A stretch of DNA of 39,296 bases from UBA5738 sp964470995. GTDB taxonomy: Bacteria; Patescibacteriota; Minisyncoccia; Minisyncoccales; UBA5738. A program made the position numbers and the translations under genes. The notes below the pieces were generated by a model. That model saw only the letters and a list, made by a program, of their open reading frames with translations, searched no databases and was not told where the DNA came from. Below, piece by piece: positions 1 through 7,516 of this stretch. The stretch covers positions 1 to 39,296 of the forward strand of contig CAYYEP010000012.1 in the NCBI GenBank assembly GCA_964470995.1, written 5' to 3'. The number at the start of each line of letters is the position of its first letter. The first letter of the stretch is position 1.

Positions 1-501
1 ACGATTTTTGGCGCGACGGGCGGGGTTACGGAGGCGGCGACGCGTACGGCTTATTGGCTGATTACCGGCAAAAATCTGGAGAACGTAAACCTGGAGAATG
101 TGCGCGGAATCGCGGGGCTGAAAAAAGCTTCGGTGACGATTAACGGACTGACTTTGAAGGTCGGGATTGCCAATGGGATGGAGAATGCCAAGATCATTAT
201 GGATGATCTGGCGCGCGATCCAAAGGCTTATGATTACATTGAGATCATGGCTTGCCCGGGTGGTTGTATCGGCGGCGGCGGACAGCCTTTGCCGGTCAAT
301 GACGAGATTCGTAAAAAGCGCGCGGCGGGGCTGTATGCCGACGATAGCGGGCGCAAATTGCGTTTGGCGCATGAAAGTCCGGCGGTTAAGGAAGTTTACG
401 ATGAATACTTCAAAGGCGATGAGCACAGGGTTCACGAAATTTTGCATACCAGTTACAATAAAAAAGAGAAGTCTAAGATCGATGGTGAGTGTTGGGCTTA
501 A
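1..501 (+). CDS. [FeFe]-hydrogenase catalytic subunit, C-terminal part (5' end outside window)
   Basis: The frame is open from base 1 to TAA at 499-501 and encodes the last 166 residues. The H-cluster motif EIMACPGGCIGGGGQP is at about 241-288: its Met and two Cys sit where the family ligates the 4Fe-4S subcluster and contacts the 2Fe site. Upstream lies FGATGGVTEAATRTAYW, the family's FGATGGVMEAALRTA block with Met and Leu changed to Thr. After the H-cluster the protein continues as the small-subunit-like tail (NDEIRKKRAAGLY to ILHTSY) that closes many monomeric and NAD(P)-linked enzymes. Such enzymes reduce protons or oxidise H2 with ferredoxin or NAD(P)H. The accessory FeS domains and any HydB/HydC partners lie outside the window, so electron donor and subgroup cannot be told. 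A membrane protein and a DUF1858 gene follow on the same strand. Confidence 0.93.
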   Translation, partial: TIFGATGGVTEAATRTAYWLITGKNLENVNLENVRGIAGLKKASVTINGLTLKVGIANGMENAKIIMDDLARDPKAYDYIEIMACPGGCIGGGGQPLPVNDEIRKKRAAGLYADDSGRKLRLAHESPAVKEVYDEYFKGDEHRVHEILHTSYNKKEKSKIDGECWA

Positions 502-664
502 AGAATGTATTGTGGCGGGAAGAAAAATTTGATGACACCGCGGCGCTGGCTGAAGTTGCGTGGCCGGTATCATGGTTTTGTGGAGCGGCAATATTTACGT
601 GTCAGAATACCCCGCCGGCTTTGGAGCGGGGATGAATGGTTGCCGGTAGCGTCGAGGAGGCTAT

Positions 665-741
665 AAATAAACTTTTTCAAATGCGCGGCGCAAGCGGAGC
701 GGAAGGAATACCACAGGGCTCTGCCCCGGGGTAGTTTATTT
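665..741. repeat. 77-bp palindromic intergenic element with 9-bp terminal inverted repeats
   Basis: AAATAAACT at 665-673 is matched by its exact reverse complement AGTTTATTT at 733-741. Inside, near the right end, is a GC-rich hairpin around GGGCTCTGCCCC. The right 35 bp (707-741), reverse-complemented, matches 12235-12268 at about 30 of 35 positions. A bounded, hairpin-forming sequence present twice in noncoding DNA looks like a REP or MITE-like element. No ORF inside it looks real. Confidence 0.6.
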
Positions 742-757
742 GACTAATTAAAAAAAT

Positions 758-1267
758 ATGCAAAACAATATAAAAACATTGGTTTGGACCCGGGAAGCAA
801 TCCTGACACTGGTTTTTGCCGGAGTCGCGACTTTGGCGCCGCTGATTCATTCGCAGTTGGTGACGGGAACAATTGTAAACGCAACGCTGTTTGCGGCGGC
901 GATTCTCTTGGGATTCCGCGCGGCGGCGGTAGTGGCGTTGATTCCCAGCCTTATCGCGCTGGCGGTGGGAACTTTGCCGGTGGCGATGGCGGCAATGGTG
1001 CCCTACATAATGATTTCCAATATCGCGCTGGCGGGAATTTTTTCGCTTTTGCGACGCGGCAGTTATGTGTTTGCGGCCGGAGCGGCCAGTTTGGCGAAAT
1101 TCGCGATACTTGTAATAAGCGCGAGCGCGGTGCTGGAAATGATCGCACATGGAAATATCTCTTTGGTTTTGACATCGATGATGGGCTGGCCGCAGTTGAT
1201 TACGGCATTGCTGGGTGCGTTAATGGCGTGGGTTTTGTTTGAAAGAAAATCTTTTAAGAAAGCGTAA
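758..1267 (+). CDS. Small polytopic membrane protein, possibly ECF-transporter S-component-like
   Basis: The protein is 169 aa and dominated by hydrophobic segments, about five predicted membrane spans (for example near residues 15-33, 42-60, 62-82, 86-105 and 145-160). It has short polar loops and a basic C-terminus (ERKSFKKA). Size, span number and small-residue-rich helices resemble S components of energy-coupling-factor transporters, but no substrate motif is recognisable. I recall similar small membrane proteins next to iron-hydrogenase genes in other bacteria, so a link to the hydrogenase is possible. The start at 758 is an ATG in an A-rich context with no strong Shine-Dalgarno. A DUF1858 gene starts 7 bp after its stop, so the two are probably co-transcribed. 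Function is inferred only weakly. Confidence 0.75.
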   Translation: MQNNIKTLVWTREAILTLVFAGVATLAPLIHSQLVTGTIVNATLFAAAILLGFRAAAVVALIPSLIALAVGTLPVAMAAMVPYIMISNIALAGIFSLLRRGSYVFAAGAASLAKFAILVISASAVLEMIAHGNISLVLTSMMGWPQLITALLGALMAWVLFERKSFKKA

Positions 1268-1274
1268 AAACATT

Positions 1275-1520
1275 ATGGAATTTACTGATAAATCAACCTT
1301 GGAAGAGATTCTTCAGCTTTCGGGAGCGGAGGGAGTTTTATTGAAGTATGATGTCCCATGTCTTGGGTGTCCCATGGCGAGGCTAGAGATGGAAAATTTA
1401 AAGATCGGCCAGATATGTGCGATGTACGGCATCGCTCTGGATAAATTGTTGGCGGATCTTAACGCGGCGGCGGCTACCCAGGGAAAAGCGCTTAAAAAAC
1501 AGCCCATAAAGAAGCAGTAG
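1275..1520 (+). CDS. DUF1858 domain protein (81 aa)
   Basis: The sequence matches the short DUF1858 / hybrid-cluster-protein-associated disulfide domain: an N-terminal helix (TDKSTLEEILQLSGAEGVLLKY), the hallmark DVPCLGCPMA with a CxxC pair, then helices MENLKIGQICAMYGIALDKLLADLNAA. The domain is usually a stand-alone protein or fused to redox proteins, and its CxxC suggests a thiol/disulfide or metal-handling role; the biochemistry is unsettled. I chose ATG 1275 because the domain begins there; an in-frame ATG at 1239 would overlap the upstream membrane-protein gene by 29 bp and add 12 unrelated residues. The C-terminus is Lys-rich. Position behind hydrogenase and membrane-protein genes suggests a redox context. 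Confidence 0.85.
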   Translation: MEFTDKSTLEEILQLSGAEGVLLKYDVPCLGCPMARLEMENLKIGQICAMYGIALDKLLADLNAAAATQGKALKKQPIKKQ

Positions 1521-1652
1521 GCCGTTTACACGGGGGAGGGGTTTGTGTTAATATCAGTATTGAGAAATGTGGAAAGTAGCTAGCGATGAAGGCGAATCGG
1601 CAGGTGTTTTTTGAGAAAATAAAAAAGAATAAAAAGAATATATAGAAAAAGT

Positions 1653-2639
1653 ATGAATAAAATTTCGAATCAAGTCTTGATACCGGTAATTGGGTTGGCG
1701 ATATTTGCGGCAGTAGCCGCCGCCGCGTATTTTTATCTGCCTTTTTTAAAGAATAAGTCGCTGAGCGCGGATGAGGCGGCCAAGAAAGCGATTGATTATG
1801 TGAATACCAATATGCTGGCGGATGGAGTAACCGCGACTTATAAGGACGTTAAGCTGGAAGATGGGCTTTATGCGTTCAAGTTGACGGTAGAAGGCCAGGA
1901 TTATGATGCATATGTGACCAGAAGCGGTAAATTTTTCTTTCCGCAGGTGATTGATATCAGCGAGGATTTGACGCCGGAGGAATTAACCAAAACGGATAAG
2001 CCGGATATTAAGGTGTTTGTAATGAGTTATTGTCCTTATGGTTTGCAGGCGCAGAAGATGTATTTGCCGGTTTACAATCTTTTGAAAGATAAGGCTGAAA
2101 TGAATATTTATTTTGTTAATTATGCGATGCATGGGAAGAAGGAGCTTGATGAAAACTTGCGGCAGTACTGTATTCAAAAAGAGCAGAAAGATAAATTTGC
2201 GGCTTATTTGGAATGTTTTACCGCAGGAACTGCGGATGATGCGGGTGTTGTCGATCCTGCGGGTTGTCTGGCGCGGGCCGGAGTGGATGCGGCCAAGATG
2301 AATACGTGCGTCAGCGCGACAGATACGGAATTTAAGGTAACCGATGATTATAACAACAAAGAGACTTGGCTAAGCGAAACCTATCCGACGTTCAAGGTAA
2401 ATGACGATTTAAATACCCGGTACAATGTCCAGGCGTCGCCCACGATCGTGGTAAATGATATGGATGCGGCTTCAATGCTGACGGCGCGGACGCCTGAAGC
2501 GTTCAAGCAGCTGGTCTGTTCGGGATTCACTAATCTGCCGGAAGAATGTGCGACGACTTTGTCGACCGAGGCGCCTGTTCCCGGATTCGGTTCGGGAACT
2601 GATGATTCGGCCAGCGCGGGCGGGGATTGCGGCGGATAA
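1653..2639 (+). CDS. Membrane-anchored thioredoxin-fold protein with CPYG site, paralogue 1
   Basis: This 328-aa protein has one N-terminal membrane anchor (about residues 8-30), then a PepSY-like stretch (SADEAAKKAIDYVNTNMLAD to YDAYVTRSGKFFF), then a thioredoxin-fold domain. The active-site region is VFVMSYCPYGLQAQK with Cys127; the second Cys of a normal CxxC is replaced by Gly130. The cis-proline loop reads QASPTIVVND. Further cysteines follow (in QYCIQ, LECF, AGCL, NTCV, LVCS, EECA), so disulfides may form elsewhere in the domain. The C-terminus is Gly/Ser-rich and ends GGDCGG. The domain should face outside the membrane and act on thiols, but with one active-site Cys oxidase, isomerase or glutathione-type activity cannot be told apart. 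A close paralogue lies at 6318-7478; a glutaredoxin gene follows 26 bp downstream. Confidence 0.88.
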   Translation: MNKISNQVLIPVIGLAIFAAVAAAAYFYLPFLKNKSLSADEAAKKAIDYVNTNMLADGVTATYKDVKLEDGLYAFKLTVEGQDYDAYVTRSGKFFFPQVIDISEDLTPEELTKTDKPDIKVFVMSYCPYGLQAQKMYLPVYNLLKDKAEMNIYFVNYAMHGKKELDENLRQYCIQKEQKDKFAAYLECFTAGTADDAGVVDPAGCLARAGVDAAKMNTCVSATDTEFKVTDDYNNKETWLSETYPTFKVNDDLNTRYNVQASPTIVVNDMDAASMLTARTPEAFKQLVCSGFTNLPEECATTLSTEAPVPGFGSGTDDSASAGGDCGG

Positions 2640-2665
2640 CGATATTTTGTAAAAACAACCAGTAT

Positions 2666-2896
2666 ATGATCAAAATTTATTCTACGCCGTTTTGTCCGTA
2701 TTGTGTGACGCTCAAGGATTATTTGAAGTCGAAAAATGTGGAATTTACAGATGTTGATGTTTCTTCGGATGAAAAAGAGCGTGAGGAAATGATGAAGGTT
2801 TCGGGACAATTGGGGGTTCCGGTGGTGAATATTGACGGAAGGATTATTATAGGTTTCGATAAAGGACAGATTGATGAAGTTTTGAAAATAAAATAG
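2666..2896 (+). CDS. Glutaredoxin-family protein (CPYC)
   Basis: A 76-aa glutaredoxin/NrdH-like protein. It has the dithiol site STPFCPYCVTLKDYL, the cis-Pro region GVPVVNIDGRIIIGFD and a C-terminal helix (DKGQIDEVLKIK), which is the complete minimal fold. It should reduce disulfides in the cytoplasm using glutathione, thioredoxin reductase or another low-molecular thiol; the reductant cannot be read from the sequence. Start ATG 2666 gives the usual N-terminus MIKIYSTPFCPYC; an upstream in-frame start at 2627 would overlap the preceding gene and add unrelated residues. A stem-loop with a short T tract follows. It is the cytoplasmic counterpart of the neighbouring membrane-anchored thioredoxin-fold protein. 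Confidence 0.92.
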   Translation: MIKIYSTPFCPYCVTLKDYLKSKNVEFTDVDVSSDEKEREEMMKVSGQLGVPVVNIDGRIIIGFDKGQIDEVLKIK

Positions 2897-2908
2897 TTAA
2901 AACGCAAG

Positions 2909-2935
2909 ACTGATGCATTTGGGTGCGTCAGTTTT
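2909..2935 (+). terminator. Probable intrinsic terminator after glutaredoxin gene
   Basis: ACTGATGCA (2909-2917) pairs with TGCGTCAGT (2924-2932), including one G-T pair, around a 6-nt loop, followed by TTT. The T tract is short, so termination may be partial. Confidence 0.5.
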
Positions 2936-3184
2936 GATAAAAATCGATAACCGATCCGGTGAGTATTCTGTTGGCATATTATGCCAGACAGATAAATGCT
3001 CCGGGGCGGAGTTCTCGGTTATTCCTACGTCTTCGCAGTGCATTCCGGATGATCAGGGTTTGATTTTGCTAGCGCTCAGTCCGGGAAAGTTTGTTTAATT
3101 TTGGTTTAGATATGCGACGCTGCGGGATGTTATTCGCTCCCGGACGGCGGCCTGGAGTATTTTTGGAGTTAAATAAATAAAAAA

Positions 3185-4210
3185 ATGGTAAAAATCGCGA
3201 TAAACGGTTTGGGGCGCATCGGCCGCCATGTATTTCGGGAGATACTTGATTCGCATCCAGACTTAGATTTGGTGGCGGTTAATGATTTAACCGATTCCAA
3301 AGTAATCGCGCATCTGTTGATGTTCGATTCGATTTATGGCCGCTATGGCAAGGAGATTGAAGTAACGGATAAGGAGATTGTCGCCAAGGCAAAAAGAGGC
3401 GCCGACCGGGTGGCGGTTTTCGCGGAGGCCGATCCGGCCAATCTTCCTTGGAAGCGCTTGGGGGTGGATGTGGTGTTGGAATGTACCGGACGTTTTACGA
3501 AATACGATGACGCGGCCAAGCATCTGATCGCCGGCGCCAAAAAGGTGATTATTTCGGCACCGTCAAAGGACAGCGAGAAGGTACCATCTTTTTTATTGGG
3601 AATCAACGCCGATCAGTATGATCCGGCCAAGACAGATGTGATGGATATGGGTTCCTGTACCACTAATTGCTTGGCGCCCCTGGTCAGGGTTTTAAGCGAT
3701 AATTTCGGTATCATAAAGGGTTTTATGACCACGGTCCACGCGTATACAAACGACCAAAAAATATTGGATTTGCCGCATAATGATCTGCGGCGGGCTCGCG
3801 CGGCCGGAATAAACATTATTCCGACCAGTACGGGTGCGGCCAAGACCATCTGTAAGGTGATTCCGGAGGTGAAGGGAAAACTTGATGGGATTGCGTTGCG
3901 CGTACCAGTGCCAACAGTGTCGGTGGTGGATCTGGTTTGCGAACTGGAAAAGAATGCAACGGTAATGGAAATAAACGAAGCTTTTGAAAAAGCGGCGGCT
4001 AAAAAACCTCTCAAGGGAATACTTGGGTATGAAGCTAAGCCTTTGGTGTCGAGCGATTTTATTGGTAGTACATTTTCGTCGATATTGGACCCAGCGCTAA
4101 CCATGGCGAATGGGAATATGGCTAAAGTTGTTTCCTGGTATGATAACGAATGGGGCTACGCGACAAGATTGACGGAATTTTCTGAATTTGTTGGCAATAG
4201 GATAAAATAA
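3185..4210 (+). CDS. gap: Glyceraldehyde-3-phosphate dehydrogenase, type I
   Basis: A full-length 341-aa phosphorylating GAPDH. It interconverts glyceraldehyde-3-phosphate and 1,3-bisphosphoglycerate. The Rossmann motif INGLGRIGR is at residues 6-14, the catalytic SCTTNC has the nucleophilic Cys158, and the conserved HAYTNDQ, RRARAAGINIIPTSTGAAK and WYDNEWGYATR blocks are all present. Asp at the end of the second strand (AVNDL) fits NAD preference. GGAG at about 3165 is a weak ribosome site 15 nt before ATG 3185. Next gene: acetyl-CoA synthetase, 45 bp away. With PEP synthase and FBP aldolase/phosphatase nearby, the enzyme may serve carbon flow in both directions. Confidence 0.97.
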   Translation: MVKIAINGLGRIGRHVFREILDSHPDLDLVAVNDLTDSKVIAHLLMFDSIYGRYGKEIEVTDKEIVAKAKRGADRVAVFAEADPANLPWKRLGVDVVLECTGRFTKYDDAAKHLIAGAKKVIISAPSKDSEKVPSFLLGINADQYDPAKTDVMDMGSCTTNCLAPLVRVLSDNFGIIKGFMTTVHAYTNDQKILDLPHNDLRRARAAGINIIPTSTGAAKTICKVIPEVKGKLDGIALRVPVPTVSVVDLVCELEKNATVMEINEAFEKAAAKKPLKGILGYEAKPLVSSDFIGSTFSSILDPALTMANGNMAKVVSWYDNEWGYATRLTEFSEFVGNRIK

Positions 4211-4255
4211 TTATTATTTAAGCAGTCATTGCGACTAATCATAACAAACGGCAAT

Positions 4256-6181
4256 ATGATTAAAAAAGGCCAATTGTATTATCCGGACGCGGCCGCTAAA
4301 AAGCGGGCGTGGCTTAATCAAAAAAGTGTTTACGCGCGAGCGGAAAAGAATCCGGTAAAATTTTGGGAGGATGTAGCCAAGGAGCTTTATTGGCAAAAGC
4401 CGTGGAAGAAAGCGTATACTGATAGTCCGCCTTATATAGGCTGGTTCATTGGGGCAAAACTTAATATCACCCAAAACTGCCTTGATCGCAATCTTGGCAA
4501 GCGCAAGAATAAAGTGGCAATAATTTGGGAGCCGGACGATTCAACGCAACCGGCGCGGGTGATGACCTATTACGAGCTTTACCGCGCCGTGAATAAGTTT
4601 GCGAACGCGCTAAAAAAAATGGGCGTGAAACGCGGCGACCGGGTTGGGATTTATTTGCCGATGATCCCCGAGGTAGTTGTGAGCATGCTTGCCTGCGCCC
4701 GGATCGGCGCGGTGCATTCGGTTGTATTTTCGGCCTTTTCAGCCACCGCTTTGCAGGTGCGTTTACAAGATGCTGGCGCGAAGGTGCTGGTTACGGTAGA
4801 CGGTTACTACCGCCGGGGAAAGCTTATTGATCTTAAGCGGCAGGCGGATGAGGCGGTTAATGGCGCCGGAGTGGAAAAGGTGATTGTAGTGAAACGCGCG
4901 GGAAATCAGATTCCCTGGACTCAGGCGCGCGATTTTTGGTATGACCGGCTGGTTGAAGGCGAAGCTGATGAATGCGCGGCGGCGGCGATGAACTCCGAAG
5001 ATCCATTCTTTATCCTTTACACGAGCGGATCGACCGGAAAACCAAAGGGCGCGCTGCATACGTGCGGCGGTTATATGGTGTCGGCGTACGCGTCCGATAA
5101 ATGGATATTTGATCTGACCGATGATGATATTTTTTGGTCAACCGCCGATATTGGCTGGGTGACCGGGCATACTTATTCTTGTTATGGGCCGCTTTTAAAT
5201 GGCGCGACTTTCATAATGTTTGAGGGATTGGCGGATTACCCAAACCCGGATCGTTGGGCCGCCGTGATCGATAAATACGGGGTAACGGTTTTTTATACCG
5301 CCCCAACGCTGATTAGGATGTTTATGAAGAATGGCATCGACATTTTAAAGCCTTATTCAATGAAAACTTTGCAAATTCTCGGTTCGGTGGGCGAGCCGAT
5401 CAGCGAGAAGGCGTGGATGTGGTATTACAAAGAAGTGGGTAGGGGGAAATGTCCTATTCTCGATACTTGGTGGCAGACCGAAACGGGCGGAATTGTGGCA
5501 ACTTCCCTGCCGGGTATCGGGCCTTTTAAGCCTGCGCATACGGGATTGCCTTTGCCGGGTATCCGGGTGAAGATTTTAGACGAAGCGGGCAAACCGTGCA
5601 AGGCCAATCAGGAAGGCAACATTGTCATAACATCGCCTTTTGCGCCGGGATTGTTGCGGGGGGTATGGAATAACGAGCAAAAATTCCTTGATACTTATTG
5701 GTCGCAATATCCGGGCAAGAAGATATATGTTTCCGGCGATCTTGGTTTTCGCGACAAGAACGGACTTTTGAGGGTAGCGGGCCGGGCCGATGACCAAATA
5801 AAAGTGGCGGGGCATCGATTAACTAACGGCGAAATGGAAAGCGCGGTTTGCAAGATTGCGTCGGTGGCGGAATGCGCGGTGGTGGGTGTTGCCGATGAAA
5901 TCAAAGGTGAAGTTCCGGTGATATTCGCGGTTCCAAAGGCAGACGCGGAAGTAACCGGATTAAAGGAAAAGGTAATAACCGCGATTCGCGAAGAGATCGG
6001 ACCGATCGCAATACCAAGGGACGTTCTGGTGGTGAAAGATCTTCCCAAAACCCGTTCGGGAAAGATCATGCGCCGGATACTGCGCAAGGTATTTACCGAA
6101 GAGGAGCTAGGCGATCTATCGACGCTGGCTAATCCGGAAAGCGTGGACGGTATCAAGAGCGCGGTTCAGCCGGAGCACTAG
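4256..6181 (+). CDS. acsA: Acetyl-CoA synthetase, AMP-forming
   Basis: A 641-aa acetate-CoA ligase (acetate + ATP + CoA to acetyl-CoA + AMP + PPi). The N-terminal ACAS region (KNPVKFWEDVAKELYWQKPW) is followed by the AMP-binding P-loop-like YTSGSTGKPKG starting at residue 255, the TWWQTETGG motif, and the C-terminal hinge GRADDQIKVAGHR. The catalytic, acetylatable Lys603 lies in PKTRSGKIMRR. The start is ATG 4256; a TTG 27 bp upstream adds nothing family-like. Length is close to E. coli Acs (652 aa). It lies behind gap and ends in a strong terminator, suggesting a gap-acs unit. With PpsA and FBPA/P downstream it suggests acetate uptake into biosynthesis. The wider acyl-CoA synthetase family accepts other short acids, so acetate is likely but not proven. 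Confidence 0.95.
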   Translation: MIKKGQLYYPDAAAKKRAWLNQKSVYARAEKNPVKFWEDVAKELYWQKPWKKAYTDSPPYIGWFIGAKLNITQNCLDRNLGKRKNKVAIIWEPDDSTQPARVMTYYELYRAVNKFANALKKMGVKRGDRVGIYLPMIPEVVVSMLACARIGAVHSVVFSAFSATALQVRLQDAGAKVLVTVDGYYRRGKLIDLKRQADEAVNGAGVEKVIVVKRAGNQIPWTQARDFWYDRLVEGEADECAAAAMNSEDPFFILYTSGSTGKPKGALHTCGGYMVSAYASDKWIFDLTDDDIFWSTADIGWVTGHTYSCYGPLLNGATFIMFEGLADYPNPDRWAAVIDKYGVTVFYTAPTLIRMFMKNGIDILKPYSMKTLQILGSVGEPISEKAWMWYYKEVGRGKCPILDTWWQTETGGIVATSLPGIGPFKPAHTGLPLPGIRVKILDEAGKPCKANQEGNIVITSPFAPGLLRGVWNNEQKFLDTYWSQYPGKKIYVSGDLGFRDKNGLLRVAGRADDQIKVAGHRLTNGEMESAVCKIASVAECAVVGVADEIKGEVPVIFAVPKADAEVTGLKEKVITAIREEIGPIAIPRDVLVVKDLPKTRSGKIMRRILRKVFTEEELGDLSTLANPESVDGIKSAVQPEH

Positions 6182-6190
6182 TAGTTATTT

Positions 6191-6214
6191 CCCCCGCCGC
6201 AGGCGGGGGTTTTA
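6191..6214 (+). terminator. Intrinsic terminator after acsA
   Basis: A perfect 8-bp GC stem CCCCCGCC / GGCGGGGG with a GCA loop, followed directly by TTTTATTT. It is 9 nt after the acsA stop. Confidence 0.93.
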
Positions 6215-6317
6215 TTTAGTGTGGCGGCTGTGATAAAATTATAAGTGGCAGGACATAGGGCCTTGCTTTAATTTTGAATTAAACTAATCCGGAAATGGCC
6301 GGATCAGGCGGTATGAT

Positions 6318-7478
6318 ATGAAAAAGATAAATATTGATTTCGATAAAAAGAATGCGGTAAAAATAACCATGGCGGCATTTTTGGCGTTAGCGGCGGCCGG
6401 GATCCAGTGGTTGGCGTATTCGCAGTCGCAAATATTGGCTGATTCGCAGAATGCAAAGTTGAAGCTTGAAAATGATTTGGCGGATTGTCGCGCGGAGCGG
6501 ATCTTGGATGCGGCGCCCGAAGACGGTTTGGCAGAGGACGAATCGCAAAGTGCCGGGGCGGCGGTCGGCGAGATCGAGGGCGGAAGCGGTCGTTTGACGC
6601 CCGCGGAAGCAGCTATGCTGGCGGTGGATTATATAAATAGAGATCTTTTGACGGAAGGAGCAATTGCGACTTCGGACTATGCGGCCAGCGAGGCCAGCGG
6701 AGTTTACAAATTTAATATTACGGTCAGCGGCAAGAATTATGACACTTACGTAACCAAAGACGGCAAGATAGTGTTTGCACAGGCGCATTATGTGACGGCG
6801 GCGGATGATCGGGTTAGAAAAGACAACAATGCCGCCAACAAGACGGAAAAACCTGATGTTAAATTATTTGTTATGAGCTATTGTCCTTACGGTTTGCAGG
6901 CGCAAAAGATGTATTTACCGGTTTATGAATTGTTAAAGGACAAGGCGGATATGGGAATGTACTTTGTGGATTATGCTATGCACGGACAAAAGGAATTGGA
7001 CGAGAATATGCGCCAGTATTGTATTCAAAGCGAGCAGAAGGATAAGTTTGCGGCTTATTTGGAATGTTTTACGACCGGCGATAAATCAGCGGACGGGATG
7101 GGTGTTTTTGACGCCTGTATGGTTCAGGCTAGAATTGACAAGGGTAAAGTTACGGAATGTGTTAAGGTAGTCGATGAAAAATACGGCGTAACTGCGGGGT
7201 ATAACGACAAAACGACCTGGGTTAGTGGGCGATATCCGAAATTTGCGGTTAACGATGATTTGAATGAGGAGTACGGAGTGCAGGGTTCACCCACGATCAT
7301 CATTAACGGCAAAAAAACTACGGTTTCGCCGCGGTCGCCGCAGCATTTTTTGGAAATAATTTGCGGCATGTTCGTAAATCCGCCTCATGAATGCGAACGC
7401 AATCTCGATAATACCGCCGCCGCAACTGGTTTTGGCGGCGGGGCGGCGACGGCAAGTTCGGGCGGTTGCGGAGGATAA
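6318..7478 (+). CDS. Membrane-anchored thioredoxin-fold protein with CPYG site, paralogue 2
   Basis: A 386-aa paralogue of the protein at 1653-2639. It has an N-terminal membrane anchor (about residues 16-35), a short coiled coil and acidic linker (about 36-90), the same PepSY-like stretch (LTPAEAAMLAVDYINRDLL), and the thioredoxin-fold domain with LFVMSYCPYGLQAQK (Cys189, Gly192). The cis-Pro loop is QGSPTIIING, with a matching set of downstream cysteines. It also ends in a Gly/Ser-rich tail, SSGGCGG. The stretch from CPYG through YLECFT is nearly identical to paralogue 1, so this is a gene duplication whose linkers diverged. Ribosome site AGGCGG lies at 6306-6311, preceded by a 6-bp hairpin (6287-6304). 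PEP synthase begins 38 bp downstream. Substrate unknown; a role in extracytoplasmic thiol chemistry is inferred. Confidence 0.88.
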   Translation: MKKINIDFDKKNAVKITMAAFLALAAAGIQWLAYSQSQILADSQNAKLKLENDLADCRAERILDAAPEDGLAEDESQSAGAAVGEIEGGSGRLTPAEAAMLAVDYINRDLLTEGAIATSDYAASEASGVYKFNITVSGKNYDTYVTKDGKIVFAQAHYVTAADDRVRKDNNAANKTEKPDVKLFVMSYCPYGLQAQKMYLPVYELLKDKADMGMYFVDYAMHGQKELDENMRQYCIQSEQKDKFAAYLECFTTGDKSADGMGVFDACMVQARIDKGKVTECVKVVDEKYGVTAGYNDKTTWVSGRYPKFAVNDDLNEEYGVQGSPTIIINGKKTTVSPRSPQHFLEIICGMFVNPPHECERNLDNTAAATGFGGGAATASSGGCGG

Positions 7479-7516
7479 TTTTTTACACGGAAGTTTTAAA
7501 TAAATATAATAATCGT

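Noticed and set aside
610..631. CCCCGC/GCGGGG hairpin as a terminator after the hydrogenase gene
   Set aside because: 10-nt loop and no T tract follow; termination not supported.
677..1150. 157-codon open frame on - strand
   Set aside because: Arg/His/Gln-rich product typical of the reverse strand of a G-rich membrane-protein gene.
2913..3098. 61-codon frame on + between glutaredoxin and gap
   Set aside because: It begins inside the terminator stem, has no ribosome site and resembles no known protein; treated as noncoding.
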